DNA from: Gossypium raimondii
Lineage: Eukaryota; Streptophyta; Magnoliopsida; Malvales; Malvaceae
DNA length: 64,000 nucleotides
Reading direction: 5' to 3'
Assembly (NCBI RefSeq): GCF_025698545.1
Contig: NC_068569.1
Span: 8,246,001-8,310,000, forward strand
Numbering within the stretch: position 1 is the first letter of the stretch; the number at the start of each line of letters is the position of its first letter. A program made the translations under genes and the position numbers. Of the stretch, positions 26,625 to 38,149 are shown in pieces. The notes beneath the pieces are model-generated. The model saw only the letters and a program-made list of their open reading frames with translations. It was not told the origin of the DNA and made no database searches.

Positions 26625-28751
26625 ATTCGCCGTCGATACAACAATCCTTGTTGCTCTTTGTTTAATATGCTGTCAAACTTCCTTATGCATTTTGTAATTC
26701 ATTATCCTTTTTCAATATTTTCCCTTTGTGGGCTTTCAGGCCCAAAATAAAGGTCATTTAAAGCAATCCCTTGCCCGCCCAATTCCCTCCTTCGTTCTGC
26801 TTGTCAGCCTTTGAGTTGGTTACTTTTTTTAACTAATCAATATGGTAAATTTTGAAGGTTATAATATACTTTTAAGATTTGTATTCTTTGGGATTTAATT
26901 TTTATATTTTCATTTTAATATTTTTTGAATTTAAAATAAGTTCATTTTTGTCACCATTAAATTCTTTTGACATTTTGAAATAAAAAAATTTATTTACTTG
27001 GTAATCATGTAACAAAAATGACATTACAAGAGACTTGAATTTAACAAATAAAATTAATTGTGTTAACAACTCTTAAAAATTATATTAGCATTTTAATAAA
27101 TGAAAAAGGTATTTGGCTTACGTAATGACATTGAAAAAGTTGAAGTTAAAAATTAAATCTTAAATTTAAGCATAATACAAAGATCAAAATTGAAGTTACA
27201 TCGTTATTATATAATTTATAAAAAAATACAATGCCATACCATATTTTCATGTTAATAATTTATTTCTTTTCTCAAAAAAATCTACAAAAACCTCTCTTTT
27301 TCTATTCTTAAACATTTGTCAACATATAAAATCACAGAGAACCTTAAAATTAAAACATATATTAAACAATAAAAATTTGGTCTCTACGCCCATGTGGTGG
27401 GATTGAGATGCAAAAATTGCATGCTACTGTGTTAATGTGGTAGTGATTTGCTCTTTCGCTAGTAATGTGAGTTGTATAAAAATATATATTTCTTAACATT
27501 CATATAAATATAAAAAATAATTATAATATAGCATAATTATTTAGCATGTAGACATTGAAAAATAATTATATTAGTAAAAATAGGAATAAACTTAAAAAAT
27601 CCTATTTTAAACGGATTTAAAATTTATAATGACTTATTATGTAAAATTGTAAATTAAATTATTATGAAAATATAACTTGCAAACACTAATGAAAATGGTA
27701 TAAAAGACAGAGAGTTTGTGTTACAATATTTCTCTCCACAACGGCTTATTTACTTTCCTTGCCATATGTAAACAGTTTAGAATGTTAGGAAACTTACCAT
27801 GTATAAAGAGAATCTTGTTATACACAATATATACTAATTTTATCTCATCCGATGTATATATCTATTAAAATATTTTTAAAATTTGAGCTCTTGATTTATG
27901 ATATTATAATATATTTAACAAATAATAATATTTAAGTATGTATTTATTTTAATATTTTAATGTAATTCCATATAAATTAATACTAAATAGGTATATATTT
28001 AAGTTAAAATTATCGTAACTATTGTGGAATTTTAAATAATATATAAATCAATATAGAAAAATAAAATAAAAATATGCGCATTATATCTTACATACTTTAT
28101 ATGACTACTAGTATTACCATAATTAATTGTATTCATTTAAAAACGTTTAAACCAACTATAACTGAGTATTTTAAAATAAATAAAAAACTAAAATTACATT
28201 TACATTGTCAATATATATGATTAGAGATAAATTCAATCAATTTTATTCAAAATGTAATTAGACAATATTTAATTTATTAAATATTTTAAAAACCATTTTC
28301 ATTCGGTTACTTCAAAACTAAATGTGACAATTACAATTTAATAAGGACTACTATTGTAATCTTAACAAAGGTTATTAAGTATATTGATTTCAATAATATT
28401 TGGAAGAGGGATTAAATTGTGAAACTATCAATATTCAAAGAATTTATGAAGCAAATAAGCCAGGACAAAGCCAACAATTCATTATTGCTGGGGGACAAAA
28501 TAAAATTTTAGATTTGGGGGGGTCAAAGTTTAAATTTTTGTTTAAAAGAGCTTAAATTGAATACTTCATAACTAAAAGGGATATATTATGCCCTTTAGTT
28601 AAGGGAGTACCAAGGCGTTTGATAAACTAAAAAATTATGTGTCGAAAAATAAATAGTAAAAAAATCAAGTGCTGACTTTAGGTTATAAAAGTTGTTTAGT
28701 ATATTACTTAAAATTGAATATGGAGTACAATTAGATTGTTTGATAAAGGAT
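26625..28751. other. AT-rich intergenic DNA upstream of FLX
   Basis: The first hundred bases or so upstream of 26624 are probably the FLX 5' UTR and promoter. The rest is very AT-rich with no gene. Near 28490-28600 a short ggggga...gggtcaaag segment resembles the CAGRGGCG MITE body but has no definable ends. Confidence 0.45.
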
Positions 28752-31064
28752 TGTAACAGCCTAATTTTTAGTGGTGTCGGAAAATAGTGGTTCGAGACCA
28801 CTAAATCTGACAAGTAAGCTCGTAAATTTTATTATATAGTGTTTATGAGTCGATTGTGAACTTAGGAAGGCTTATGAATTAGTGAATTATGCTTTAGAAA
28901 TATTTATTAGATTAATTAATTTTGAAAACGAGGTATCGAGTCCTCAATTTCATAAACCGAGCTGTAAATATTTTTATAAATATTTATGGAGTGTCATTAA
29001 GGTAGTATTAAAGTTTCAGTTAGAAAATTTTAACGTTTTGATAGTTAATTAACTAAAAGGACTAAATTAAAAAAGGTGCAAAACTTGCTAATTAAAGAAA
29101 TAATGATTAAATGACTTAATTAATGAACAAAGGAGGACTTAAGGAGAAATTATGCCTAAAATAAAGGCATGAAGCGGCATAAGCAGAAAAGAAAACAAAA
29201 ATCATGTGATTAAAGGGCAGAATTTTAAATTTTATGAAATTAACTTAAATAAATTGAATTCTAAACTTTTCTAGGCTACTCTTTTTCTAATTTTCAGTCC
29301 AAAAACGCCATTGAAGATCCTCTAAGCTGGTTTTTCATATTTTTGCATCGTATCAAGAGCTCGTAGATCAACGAGAAAAAAGGAAATTAGCCGAGTAGTC
29401 TCTGAACTACTACCAATTTTACAATCCAACCCAGGTAAGTTCATATGGTTAAAATTTCATGATTATTTGTTAATTTAGGAATGATATAATATATTTATTC
29501 ATATTTTGTTGTTGAAAAAAGATTATTGTAAAAGTATGAAAATTGAATTGAATGTTTAAAACGAGTAGATCGCAGGATTGAGTACAATCATTCCATGGCA
29601 AAGAATGAATTGGCGGATAAGACCATGGTTGGACCATGACAATGTTTAAATGTAAGACCATAGTTGGGCTATGGCATTTTAATGAAAAGACCATAATTGG
29701 GTTATAACACCTTTAACGTAAGACCATTGTTGGACCATAGCAGTATAGATACATGTGTAAGACCATAGCTGGGCTATGGCATTATGATAATAAGACCATA
29801 ACTGGGTTATGACACTACAAATGGCAGAGCCATGGTAATGCATGTGTAAAACCATAGTTGGACTATGGCACAAAAAGAACGGTGTACTCATATCCGTAAG
29901 CCGTTCTTCGATTCAGTAAGAAATAGTAAGAGACTTATGTGATTGAATTGAAAGATTTATAGATTATTATTGATATTGATATGTAGGAAGTGTGTTTATT
30001 GATTATATTGTATTTGACAGGGAAAAATGTATGATTTATTTACAATTTAATTTATTATATTATATTAAGTTCGGTAAGATCAATGTTTAACCAATTGAAC
30101 TTACTAAGCTTTATTAAGCTTACTCGTTTTGTTTACTGTTTTTGTAGATTAACGTGTAGTCGGAAGATCGGATCAACACATCAAGCTACACTATCCAGTT
30201 TATTCCGGTAGTTTTTGCAATGTAAATTTTGGTTTATATGGTATGTATAGGGTTGGTTTGACAATGAAATAGTTTGAATTGTGGTTGTGAATATTAAATG
30301 TTTGTATGTATGTAATTAGTAGTAGAATTTGATAAATCAATAAAATGAGTTAAATAGGTAGGTATAAGTAAATGAAATATTTGTGATGTTATGTCATGTT
30401 AAGAACATGTTTTAGCTTGTATTGGTTGCTTGGTTGGGATATATTGGTGTATGTGAATGTTGAGTGTAGATTAATGTCAAAATGAGTGAGAAAAGTGGCC
30501 TTAAAATGACTTATTTTCGTCCACACGGCCAGAGACACGGGCGTGTGTCTCAGCCGTGTATGACACACGGCCTGGCACATGGGCGTGTAGTCTGGCCGTG
30601 TGTCCCCTGCACCTTGAATTTCAAAACAGAATACCTAGGTTTTTACACACAGCCTAGCACACGGGGGTGTGGCTGGCCGTGTGACCCAAGTCAGAGAGTT
30701 ACACGGGTAAGGACATGGACTAGGACACGGCCACGTGCCTCATATCAAATGCCCACACGGCCTAAGACACGGGCGTTCTCTTGGCCGTGTGGCTCACACG
30801 GCCGGCCACACGGACGTGTGTCCCTTGCTTCTAAGAAAATTTTTGAGATTTTGGGAAAAATTTCCTAAGTACTTGATTTAGTCCTGATTCACTTTTAAGG
30901 TGAATATTGGGCCTCGAGGGTCCTTTTAGGGGGCAATATGAGTGTTATATGATTAATTCTTAATATGTGTAACAAAGGTTGGGAAATGCCCGTATTTAAT
31001 TTGTAAAGTTGAGTATTGCTCCGTAACCCAATTTCGGTGACGGATAAGGGTTAGGGGTGTTACA
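28752..31064 (+). mobile_element. Solo LTR, Ty3/Gypsy-type
   Basis: The element begins TGTAACAGCC and ends GGGGTGTTACA, flanked by a perfect 5-bp duplication AGGAT (28747-28751 and 31065-31069). It is about 2.3 kb with no internal coding domain and no partner LTR, so it is a solo LTR left by LTR-LTR recombination. The body holds a degenerate minisatellite (29616-29880) and a segment dense in CACACGGCC / GGGCGTGT / GGCCGTGTG words (30520-30830), typical of cotton Gypsy LTRs as I remember them. The perfect duplication suggests a fairly recent insertion. It lies opposite in orientation to the LTR at 1962-5194. Confidence 0.8.
29616..29880. repeat. Minisatellite inside the solo LTR
   Basis: About seven imperfect copies of a 33-56 bp unit whose core is taagaccatagttggrctat followed by ggca. 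The core is itself nearly palindromic (CCATAG...CTATGG), so each unit could fold into a small hairpin. Confidence 0.75.
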
Positions 31065-31216
31065 AGGATAATATAATCATAAAATAAATAAAACAAAACT
31101 TTTTGTAAAAAAAATTTCGGAATAATATTTTATTTAGTGTCAGTGTATAAATCTTATGCACCATTAGTGAATAATAACATGATACATTATTAAATTAAAC
31201 AAAAATTATGGAGGAC

Positions 31217-31898
31217 CAGGGGCAAAGTCAAAAAAAATTGAGGAGGGGACGAAATGAAATTGTATTTTTTATGAGATCTAAAATACAATTTTACTATTTT
31301 AAGACCTTATACATTTCTAATTTTTAAAGGATTAAATTAAGATTTCATCATTTTTGGAGGGTCAAAGTGTAATTTTACTATTTATTAACTTAAAATTATA
31401 TAAAATTTAAGGAGCTAAAAATTACATTTTACACTTTAGGGGGACGGAACCCCTGCCAGTTAGAGGTGCTCATGGGCCGGGTGGCTCGGCCCAACGGCCC
31501 GCCCGAACTATGGGAGGGTTTGGGTAAAAATATAGGCCCGAAATATGGGCTTGGGCAAAAAAACGAGGCCCGTTTAGAAAACGGGCCGGGCCCCAGGCAC
31601 CACTTTTTTGGCCCGGGCCTGGCCCGATATAATAAATATATTTATTTTTTAAATTATTTAATTTTAAAATATTTTTAAAATATTTTATTATTATTTTTTA
31701 ATTTTAAAATATTTTTAAAATACTTTTTTTAATTTTTAAAATAAGTTTTTGGTATTTATTAAAAAATGGGCCGGGCCGGGCCTGGGCAAAATTTTAGGCC
31801 CATATTTCGGGCCGGGCTAAAAAATTTTTATGGGCCCGGTCCGAACCCAACCCGACCCATGATCACCTCTACTGCCAGTCCCCCTCCTTCCGCTCTTG
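31217..31898. mobile_element. hAT-like MITE (CAGRGGCG family), split by a nested MITE
   Basis: The outer ends are CAGGGGCAAAG on the left and, read inward from the right, CAAGAGCGGAAG. A perfect 8-bp duplication TGGAGGAC flanks it (31209-31216 and 31899-31906). Without the inner element (31461-31871) and its duplicated 8 bp the element is about 263 bp with an AT-rich body, like the copy at 35810-36043. The 8-bp duplication and the CAGRG termini suggest the hAT superfamily. It is non-coding. Confidence 0.7.
31461..31871. mobile_element. hAT-type MITE (TAGAGGTG...GGGCC family), copy 2, nested
   Basis: Terminal inverted repeats TAGAGGTGCTCATGGGCCGG and TAGAGGTGATCATGGGTCGG differ at two of 20 positions. 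A perfect 8-bp duplication CTGCCAGT flanks it (31453-31460 and 31872-31879). The arms are rich in GGGCC/GGCCC and nearly complementary, so a single strand could form a long hairpin around the AT-rich centre. It interrupts an older MITE (31217-31898). The terminal sequence is close to that of the rice nDart/Dart hAT group as I recall it (TAGAGGTGGCC...). Confidence 0.88.
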
Positions 31899-31906
31899 TG
31901 GAGGAC

Positions 31907-32512
31907 TTATAGATAAATATTAGTAATTTTATTTAAACATTAATACTAACTATTATAAAGAAATATTAATAAGTCTCAGATTTATGATCTTGAGTTTAAG
32001 GGTTTATGATTTAGGTTTCAAGGTTTTAATATTTATTTATAATTAATTGTTATTTAATTATGTTTAAATAAAGTTATTAGTATTTATTTATAAATCGTGA
32101 TGGTGTATTGGCAATGTATGAAATATTGTCTTAAAAATTTTTATCCACTAATTTCCATTGTGGATTAGTGGATTACCAAATGTATTATGAATAAATTGTT
32201 AATTATTAATGCAGGATAGAAATTATAAGAAACTCAAAAAATAACCTAAAACCTAATATTTTACTATACTCAGTTGGATACAACGTTTAAAAGATGCATG
32301 TAAAATAAGGAAAAATCAGACATGTGCATTCATTCATTCATTCCACATTAGGCGAGCACCGCAACTGAACCATTATAAATAACCATTTTAATCTCCGTTC
32401 TCCCCAACACTAATTTCTATTCCCAAGCAATAATTTGTACGTCAAACAAAAGATTCGTGTGTACGATTGGATAGTTTGGTTATTTATTTCTGTTTAGAGA
32501 TAAAATTGAGTC
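31907..32512. other. Upstream region of the LBD gene
   Basis: AT-rich promoter-side DNA with no open frame of note. The probable core promoter and 5' UTR of the LBD gene occupy its last 150 bases. Confidence 0.45.
32374..32380 (+). promoter_or_regulatory. Probable TATA box of the LBD gene
   Basis: TATAAAT lies 139 bp upstream of the LBD start codon, in a GC-richer context (cattctcca-like leader follows). This leaves a 5' UTR of about 100 bases. Assignment is by sequence and spacing only. Confidence 0.4.
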
Positions 32513-33161
32513 ATGAGAAGTTGTTCACCATGCGCAGCCTGCAAATTCCTCAGGCGTCGCTGCGCCGAAGATTGCATCTTTGCCCCTTACTTTCCTTCTC
32601 AGGACCCTCACAGGTTTGCTATTGTTCACAAAGTCTTCGGCGCTAGCAATATCAGCAAAGCGTTGCAGGCTAGTTCCTTTCTTCATTTACACCTCATTTG
32701 ATTTTTATTTATTTATTTGGGAGCATGCACAAATGTTTCTAGTGCATCTCAATTGGGTAATTTGCAGGTATCATTGATAATCAATATCAAATACATATAA
32801 CTAGGAAAAGCCTTTTGATTTGTTTGAAATAATCTTGTAGGAGCTTCCTGTAGACCAGAGAGGCGACGCTGCGAGTAGCATGGTTTTCGAAGCAAATGCA
32901 AGAGTGAGAGATCCTGTTTATGGATGTGTTGGGGCCATATCCTACCTTCAAAATCAAGTTTCGCAGTTGCAGATGCAGCTAACCGTGGCTCAGACTGAGT
33001 TACTTCGCATTAAGATGCAACAAGATTTGCCTTCGCCGCCTTACCTTGCACCCACTAATAACTTCAATAACATTGATTCTCAGCCTGCATACCTCAACTT
33101 CCCTCCTTCTACCAATGTAATCCAAGACCCATCTCTCAAAACTGAATCTATTTGGACTTAA
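32513..33161 (+). CDS. LBD12: Class I LOB-domain transcription factor (LBD12-like)
   Basis: Two exons (32513-32668 and 32841-33161) encode 158 residues. The LOB domain is complete: zinc-finger-like C-block C7-x2-C10-x6-C17-x3-C21, GAS block with [15 protein letters not shown], then [14 protein letters not shown] and the class I coiled coil LX6LX3LX6L ([19 protein letters not shown]). LBD proteins are nuclear, plant-specific regulators of lateral-organ boundaries and vascular or root growth. The exon 1/exon 2 join at ALQ|ELPVDQR is the position used by other LBD genes, but here the intron begins GC (CAG|GCTAGT) rather than GT and ends TAG. Read-through without splicing stops within 10 codons. 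Similarity and the FLX-LBD-UGT87 order favour LBD12; the LBD1/LBD11 relatives are alternatives. Confidence 0.88.
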
Positions 33162-34247
33162 CTGTAATTCACTCCGATTTTATTTTTGCCTTTCTCAAAT
33201 GAATTTTCATTTTAAGTAATTTGTTGGGTATGTATGTTTGTTGGCGCCTGCAAGAAACAAGAGAACCATCCTCCATTGTTAATTTGAGCAAACTGGGAGA
33301 AAAAAACCTCATTATGGACTTATGAGGCTTAATCTCTATATTTGAACCCACACACTGGTCGACTACCCTACTTAATTTCTTTTTATCTAATTAGAATTTT
33401 GGAAATTTGATAAACTATCAAAAACTTTTAGTAATCACTTGAAACTTAATATTTTATTTTTAAATATGTTTAATAAAAATTACTTCTCAAAAAAAATGGA
33501 AAATGATAATTAAATAGAGACTTATTTATCAGGAATACATTCAATTCTTTTTATTTATCTGTGGATATTCTTGAAACATTTTTACATTTACTCACACTTT
33601 TTCTTCAATTTATTCTTTTTCAATAAAATTCTAAGATATAATATTGTTTACAAGATTTTATATTTAATAGTATAATTTATTACAAATATTTCATATTTAT
33701 AGTAAAATTTCATTATTTAAAATTTAAGTCAATACTTTTTTAGCTATCCTATTAATGCGATTAATTTTTATATTGACAACTAGTGACACATGCTATGAAA
33801 TTTTTATAAAATATATTTAATATAAATTTTACAGCTTGTAGGATTTTTTTTTTTTCATAATGAATCTAGAGGAATGAACACGTAAACTCAAACGAATTAG
33901 GATGTGTATTTATGTAGATTAATTCTGAGGGTGTATTTTACTAATTATATCTTTTAGTTTGAGGATAACTATATAACTTCATAAGAATAAAATATAGAAA
34001 CCTCATATTTTGGAAAATTACTACGTATTTTTGCAAATTTTAGAACTTTATAGTTTTTTTATTTATTTTAAAAATACTTGCAGCTTTGTGTTATCAGCTA
34101 ATAGTGCCAAATGATTAAAATGACTATTTTCAAAAAATACTTGCCGGCTAGCACATGGAATTGTGTTATTGGCAAATGTTGCCAAATGATTAATAATTTG
34201 ACGAAATTAATTTAGATGCTACTAAGAAAATATGAAATACTAAATGC
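33162..34247. other. Intergenic DNA downstream of the LBD gene
   Basis: LBD 3' UTR followed by AT-rich sequence. I see no gene, RNA or bounded repeat. Confidence 0.5.
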
Positions 34248-34863
34248 GGGCCAGTTATTTATTACTTTTGAAAAGTGCTTTTAAAAAGTTTGGTTTAAAA
34301 TTTGAGTATTTAGCATTGCTGTCGAAAAGTGCTTTTGAGAAATAAAATGTCCATTTTGATATGTTATTATCAACTAACAAATATGCATTTAAATAATATT
34401 TAAATTACTTAATATTATTATATTTTAGTAAGAATATAAAAATTATTATAACTTGTTGTTAATATTTTAATATATGAAATATAAATTTTAAATATTTTAA
34501 GCAATAAATATTAATTATTTATAAAATTTAATTAGAATATATAAACTATATTTTAAATATTTAAATATAACCATTAAATATTTGTAATCAGTATTTTTAA
34601 AAAAATATTTTTTTATTTTTTTAATTAATGATTTTAACATAATTGTAATTAAGCATCAAGAAAAAAAATAAAAATACCATGTTATTGGAGGGGTAAAAAA
34701 GTAATTAAGCACTAAAAATACTTTTGGGAAAGGAAAAGCTAAAATTTTTAGTTTCTTCTTTTCAGCTTCTTTTCAGCCAAAAGCAGTTTGTTCTTCACAG
34801 CTTTTCTTTCAAAAATACTTTTGAAGTCAAAAATATTTTTTTTAAGCAATGAAGAACTGGCCC
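34248..34863. mobile_element. AT-rich TIR element (GGGCCAGTT family), copy 1
   Basis: The left end GGGCCAGTTATTTATTACTT and the right end, read inward, GGGCCAGTTCTTCATTGCTT form a 20-bp inverted repeat with three mismatches. The interior is very AT-rich and non-coding. It is closely related along its length to 37068-37716 and, inverted and shortened, to about 60355-60741. I could not define a target-site duplication, so the superfamily is open. Confidence 0.65.
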
Positions 34864-35809
34864 TAAAAAGGAAAAAGGATAACATCTACATCTAAATGCT
34901 ATATATGAACCCATTTTATAATCCTGATTTGTGGGTCAAACTCTGCATGTGAGGCATAGAGAATATTAAGGTTTAGACATTGGAAACTTTCCCTTTCTTG
35001 ATTATAAAACAAAAGCTTTTCATCACTGGCCCCCAAAATGTAAGTTCCATCCTGTTGTAAACTCAACCTTCTTAGTTAAATGAATCTAATCAGGTTTAAT
35101 AATTAATACTACCAAACTTAGCGCATTGTTTTTTTGCAGTTGAATTAGTTGGATTCAGGGAAACAGCCTACGTACAGTTATCAACTACTCATAATGCTTA
35201 CGTATGTATATTTAATAATAATACTAAGGTACTTGCTACACCCTACTTTATACATATATAGGGGGGATCTATATCCATATAAAACTTTCCTTGTAACAAT
35301 TCTAACTCTCATACTCATTTTATAGATATCATTTATATCATAAATTATAAAAAAATTCTAACTATACATTTTATTAAAAAAACTTTCTAACTACTACATA
35401 TAATCAATATAGATAATATTTTAAATTGGTATGATAGAGGTATCAGATCGATTTCAAAATTTTAAATGCATGACAAGTACTAACATATTAATAAGTTTAA
35501 TGGTCGAATTGTCAAAATATTGATCACATAAAAAGTTATGAAATGATATAAAATTACTTAAATTTTACGTCGATGTAAGTGAATCTCTCCCGTATATATT
35601 ATAAAGTTGAATACATATTATGTACTAGTGTCACGGGGTTAGAACTTTAGTCGCAATTCGTGCAACTTTATGCGATTGTTTGATTTCAAATCCGCCTAAG
35701 TCAGCTTTAAGGCACTGAAAATAAAACGGAAGTAACTCAAAACGAAAGAGCAACGGAAAAATAAAAAATGCTACAAAAAAGCAATACATACAAGGTGTTT
35801 GAGTAAATG
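34864..35809. other. Intergenic DNA
   Basis: No gene or bounded repeat seen. The last eight bases are the target-site duplication of the next element. Confidence 0.5.
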
Positions 35810-36043
35810 CAGAGGCGAAGCCAGAAAATTTTTTTAGAAGAGTTGAAATTAAATTGTAATTTTTACGATAGTAAATTTTTTTATAATTTTTAAAGGATTA
35901 AATCAAATTTTTATCATTTTTAGGGGGACAAAGTGCAAATTTACCTTTACTAATTTAAAATTTAAAAATTTTTAAAGGACCTAAATAGAAAATTTTCTAT
36001 TTTAGGGGACTGGGGATTGCTAGCCTCCCTGGATACGCCCTTA
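35810..36043. mobile_element. hAT-like MITE (CAGRGGCG family), intact copy
   Basis: The left end CAGAGGCGAAGCCAG and the right end, read inward, TAAGGGCGTATCCAG form an imperfect inverted repeat. A perfect 8-bp duplication AGTAAATG flanks it (35802-35809 and 36044-36051). About 234 bp, AT-rich and non-coding. It is related to 31217-31898 and 18359-18588. Confidence 0.7.
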
Positions 36044-36051
36044 AGTAAATG

Positions 36052-37067
36052 CACTGAAAGTTTACCTATTACTTTGAAAGATTACAACTGAGTGATTACA
36101 AATGGGGAGAAAGACTTCTATTTATAGTTGAGCTCCCCTAAAATTAACGAGTAAAAATTGAGTTACATCGATATCAATATTAGAGTTTATCTTTAAGATT
36201 ACAAAATCAAAATTTTTAAGATTACTTTTTATATTTATCAATGTAGCCCTAATTTTCCTTAATGTTTCATTGAGCTACCAATGTTTCAAGGAAATGAGCT
36301 TCTCTACATGTTCTGCGAATCTGACCAGTTCAAGTGGATTAAATGAGCTTCATTTAATCGATTGACCTCTATGAGACACTCTTTATGCATTTATTAAGGG
36401 ATTTGATCCGCAACGTGACACTACAACATTCATGCAAAACAGAGAATGGATAATTAAAATAAACAAAGCAGCATTTTCCTTTATTTATGCATGCAGAACT
36501 CAGATTTAGAAGCTGTCTCTGTCTTGATGATTGACTTCACTAATTTATCTTAATTGCTCTTTGTTTACTGGCAAGAAATGCCACAGACCTAGAGACATTT
36601 TTGTTGGTAAAACCTAGCTATTTGAATCCTTAGAGCGTTAACCTTTTCAGGGATTGATTAATAAGAATCTCACCTATACATACTAATCAACTGGTATCAT
36701 GCCTAGCTAGTTGAATTATTAAGAGAAATAGGGTAGCCACAGCACGATAATAGGCTTTAAAAAGTCCAAATAGCATATGCATTTTCATCGTTCACTTCGT
36801 TGACTTTGAAGAATCCAATCTGAAATTAGCTCTCTGCGCCTTTGCCTTGCTCTTTCTTCCCCGATTCTGCCCTTAAACTTCTACTATTACTGCTCTGTCA
36901 CCCACAAAGTCTCGTTAACGTGCTCTTGTTGTACTCCTACTTGTAGCCTTTAACTTCTTCCAAGTTTAGTATTCATTAAGTTAAGTTGAAGTTCAAGTTT
37001 TGTGGGCGAAAAGATATATCTTGAGGAAGCTTGCTCCTGTCTAAACTAACTCTACATTTAGGGCTAG
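36052..37067. other. Intergenic DNA
   Basis: Includes a less AT-rich stretch near 36480-36970, but no continuous coding frame, splice-linked exons or RNA gene were found. Confidence 0.5.
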
Positions 37068-37716
37068 TTTGGTAATACTTTTGAAAAGTGCGGTAGAAAA
37101 GTACTTTTAAGAAGTGTTTTTGAAAAGTTTGGTTTAAAATTTGAGTGCTTAGCATTGCTGTCAAAAAGTATTTTTGAAAAATAAAATATCCATTTTAGAC
37201 ATGTTATTATCAAGTAACAAATATGTATTTAAATAATATTTAAATTAGTTAATATTATTATATTTTAATAAGAATATAAAAAATTATTATAACTTGTTCT
37301 TAAAATTTTAATATATGAAATATAAATTTTAAATATTTTAAGTAATAAATATTAATTATTTATAAAATTTAATTAGAATATATAAACTATATTTTAAATA
37401 TTTAAATATAACCATTATATATTTAAAAATAGTATTTTAAAAAATATTTTTTATTTTTAATTAATGATTTTAACACATTTGTAATTAAGCACCATGAAAA
37501 AAAAAGAAAGTACTATGTTATTGGAGGGTTGAAAAAGTAATTAAGCACCAAAAATATTTTTAGGAGAGAAAAAAACTAAAATTTTTAGCTTCTCTTTTGC
37601 TTTTGAAAAACATTCTGAAAAGCTAAAAATTTCAGCCAAAAGTAGCTTGTTCTGCACAGTTTTTTTTTAGAATACTTTTGGAGTCAGAAATACTTTTTTT
37701 AAGTAATGAAGAACTG
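37068..37716. mobile_element. AT-rich TIR element (GGGCCAGTT family), copy 2
   Basis: The left end is TTAGGGCTAGTTTGGTAATA (from about 37065) and the right end reads inward TTAAAGTCAGTTCTTCATTA. The interior follows copy 1 almost base for base over most of its length (for example TTTAAATAATATTTAAATTA and GAATATATAAACTATATTTT). It is non-coding, with no clear target-site duplication. Confidence 0.65.
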
Positions 37717-37719
37717 ACT

Positions 37720-38149
37720 TTAATCTAACTCAATATAATTATTGTATATAAAATATTTCAGAACAAAAATAAGTAGCATGGAATGGAAATAAACTTTCTT
37801 TTAATCACGTGCTTCTTGATATGATGAACATAAATATTTTCCTTCTTTTTCCATTGGAGAGAGAGAGACAAGTTGATTAGTTGATATTTCAATTTTCAAT
37901 TTCCAACAATTAAAAGAAAAGTGGTCCCGATATGAAGCAAAAAGGTTCAAAAGGCCCCATTGTCTTATTCCAAGCTGGAACCCAACAGCCAATGGGGAAA
38001 ATGTATAGGGGGAATGGACCAATAGAAAGAGGATAAGGTGGCACGTCGGATAAAAAGAGAAAGGAATAGTAGATGTTAAGTTGAAACAGGGGTGCACAAT
38101 AAATAAAAAGGGCGTAAAAGTAGAGTAGAGGGACAAGAGCAAAACTAAG
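37720..38149. other. Promoter and 5' UTR region of the CCT gene
   Basis: Contains a GA-repeat (37857-37869) and a GC-richer stretch leading to the start codon. No TATA box stands out clearly. Confidence 0.4.

Noticed and set aside
30482-30868. 128-codon plus-strand frame
   Set aside because: It lies inside the solo LTR and is produced by the CACACGG/GGGCGTGT repeats; no retroelement domain.
32513-32701. Single-exon short LBD protein by read-through of the first exon
   Set aside because: It would lose the GAS end and the coiled coil; exon 2 continues the domain exactly at the expected join.
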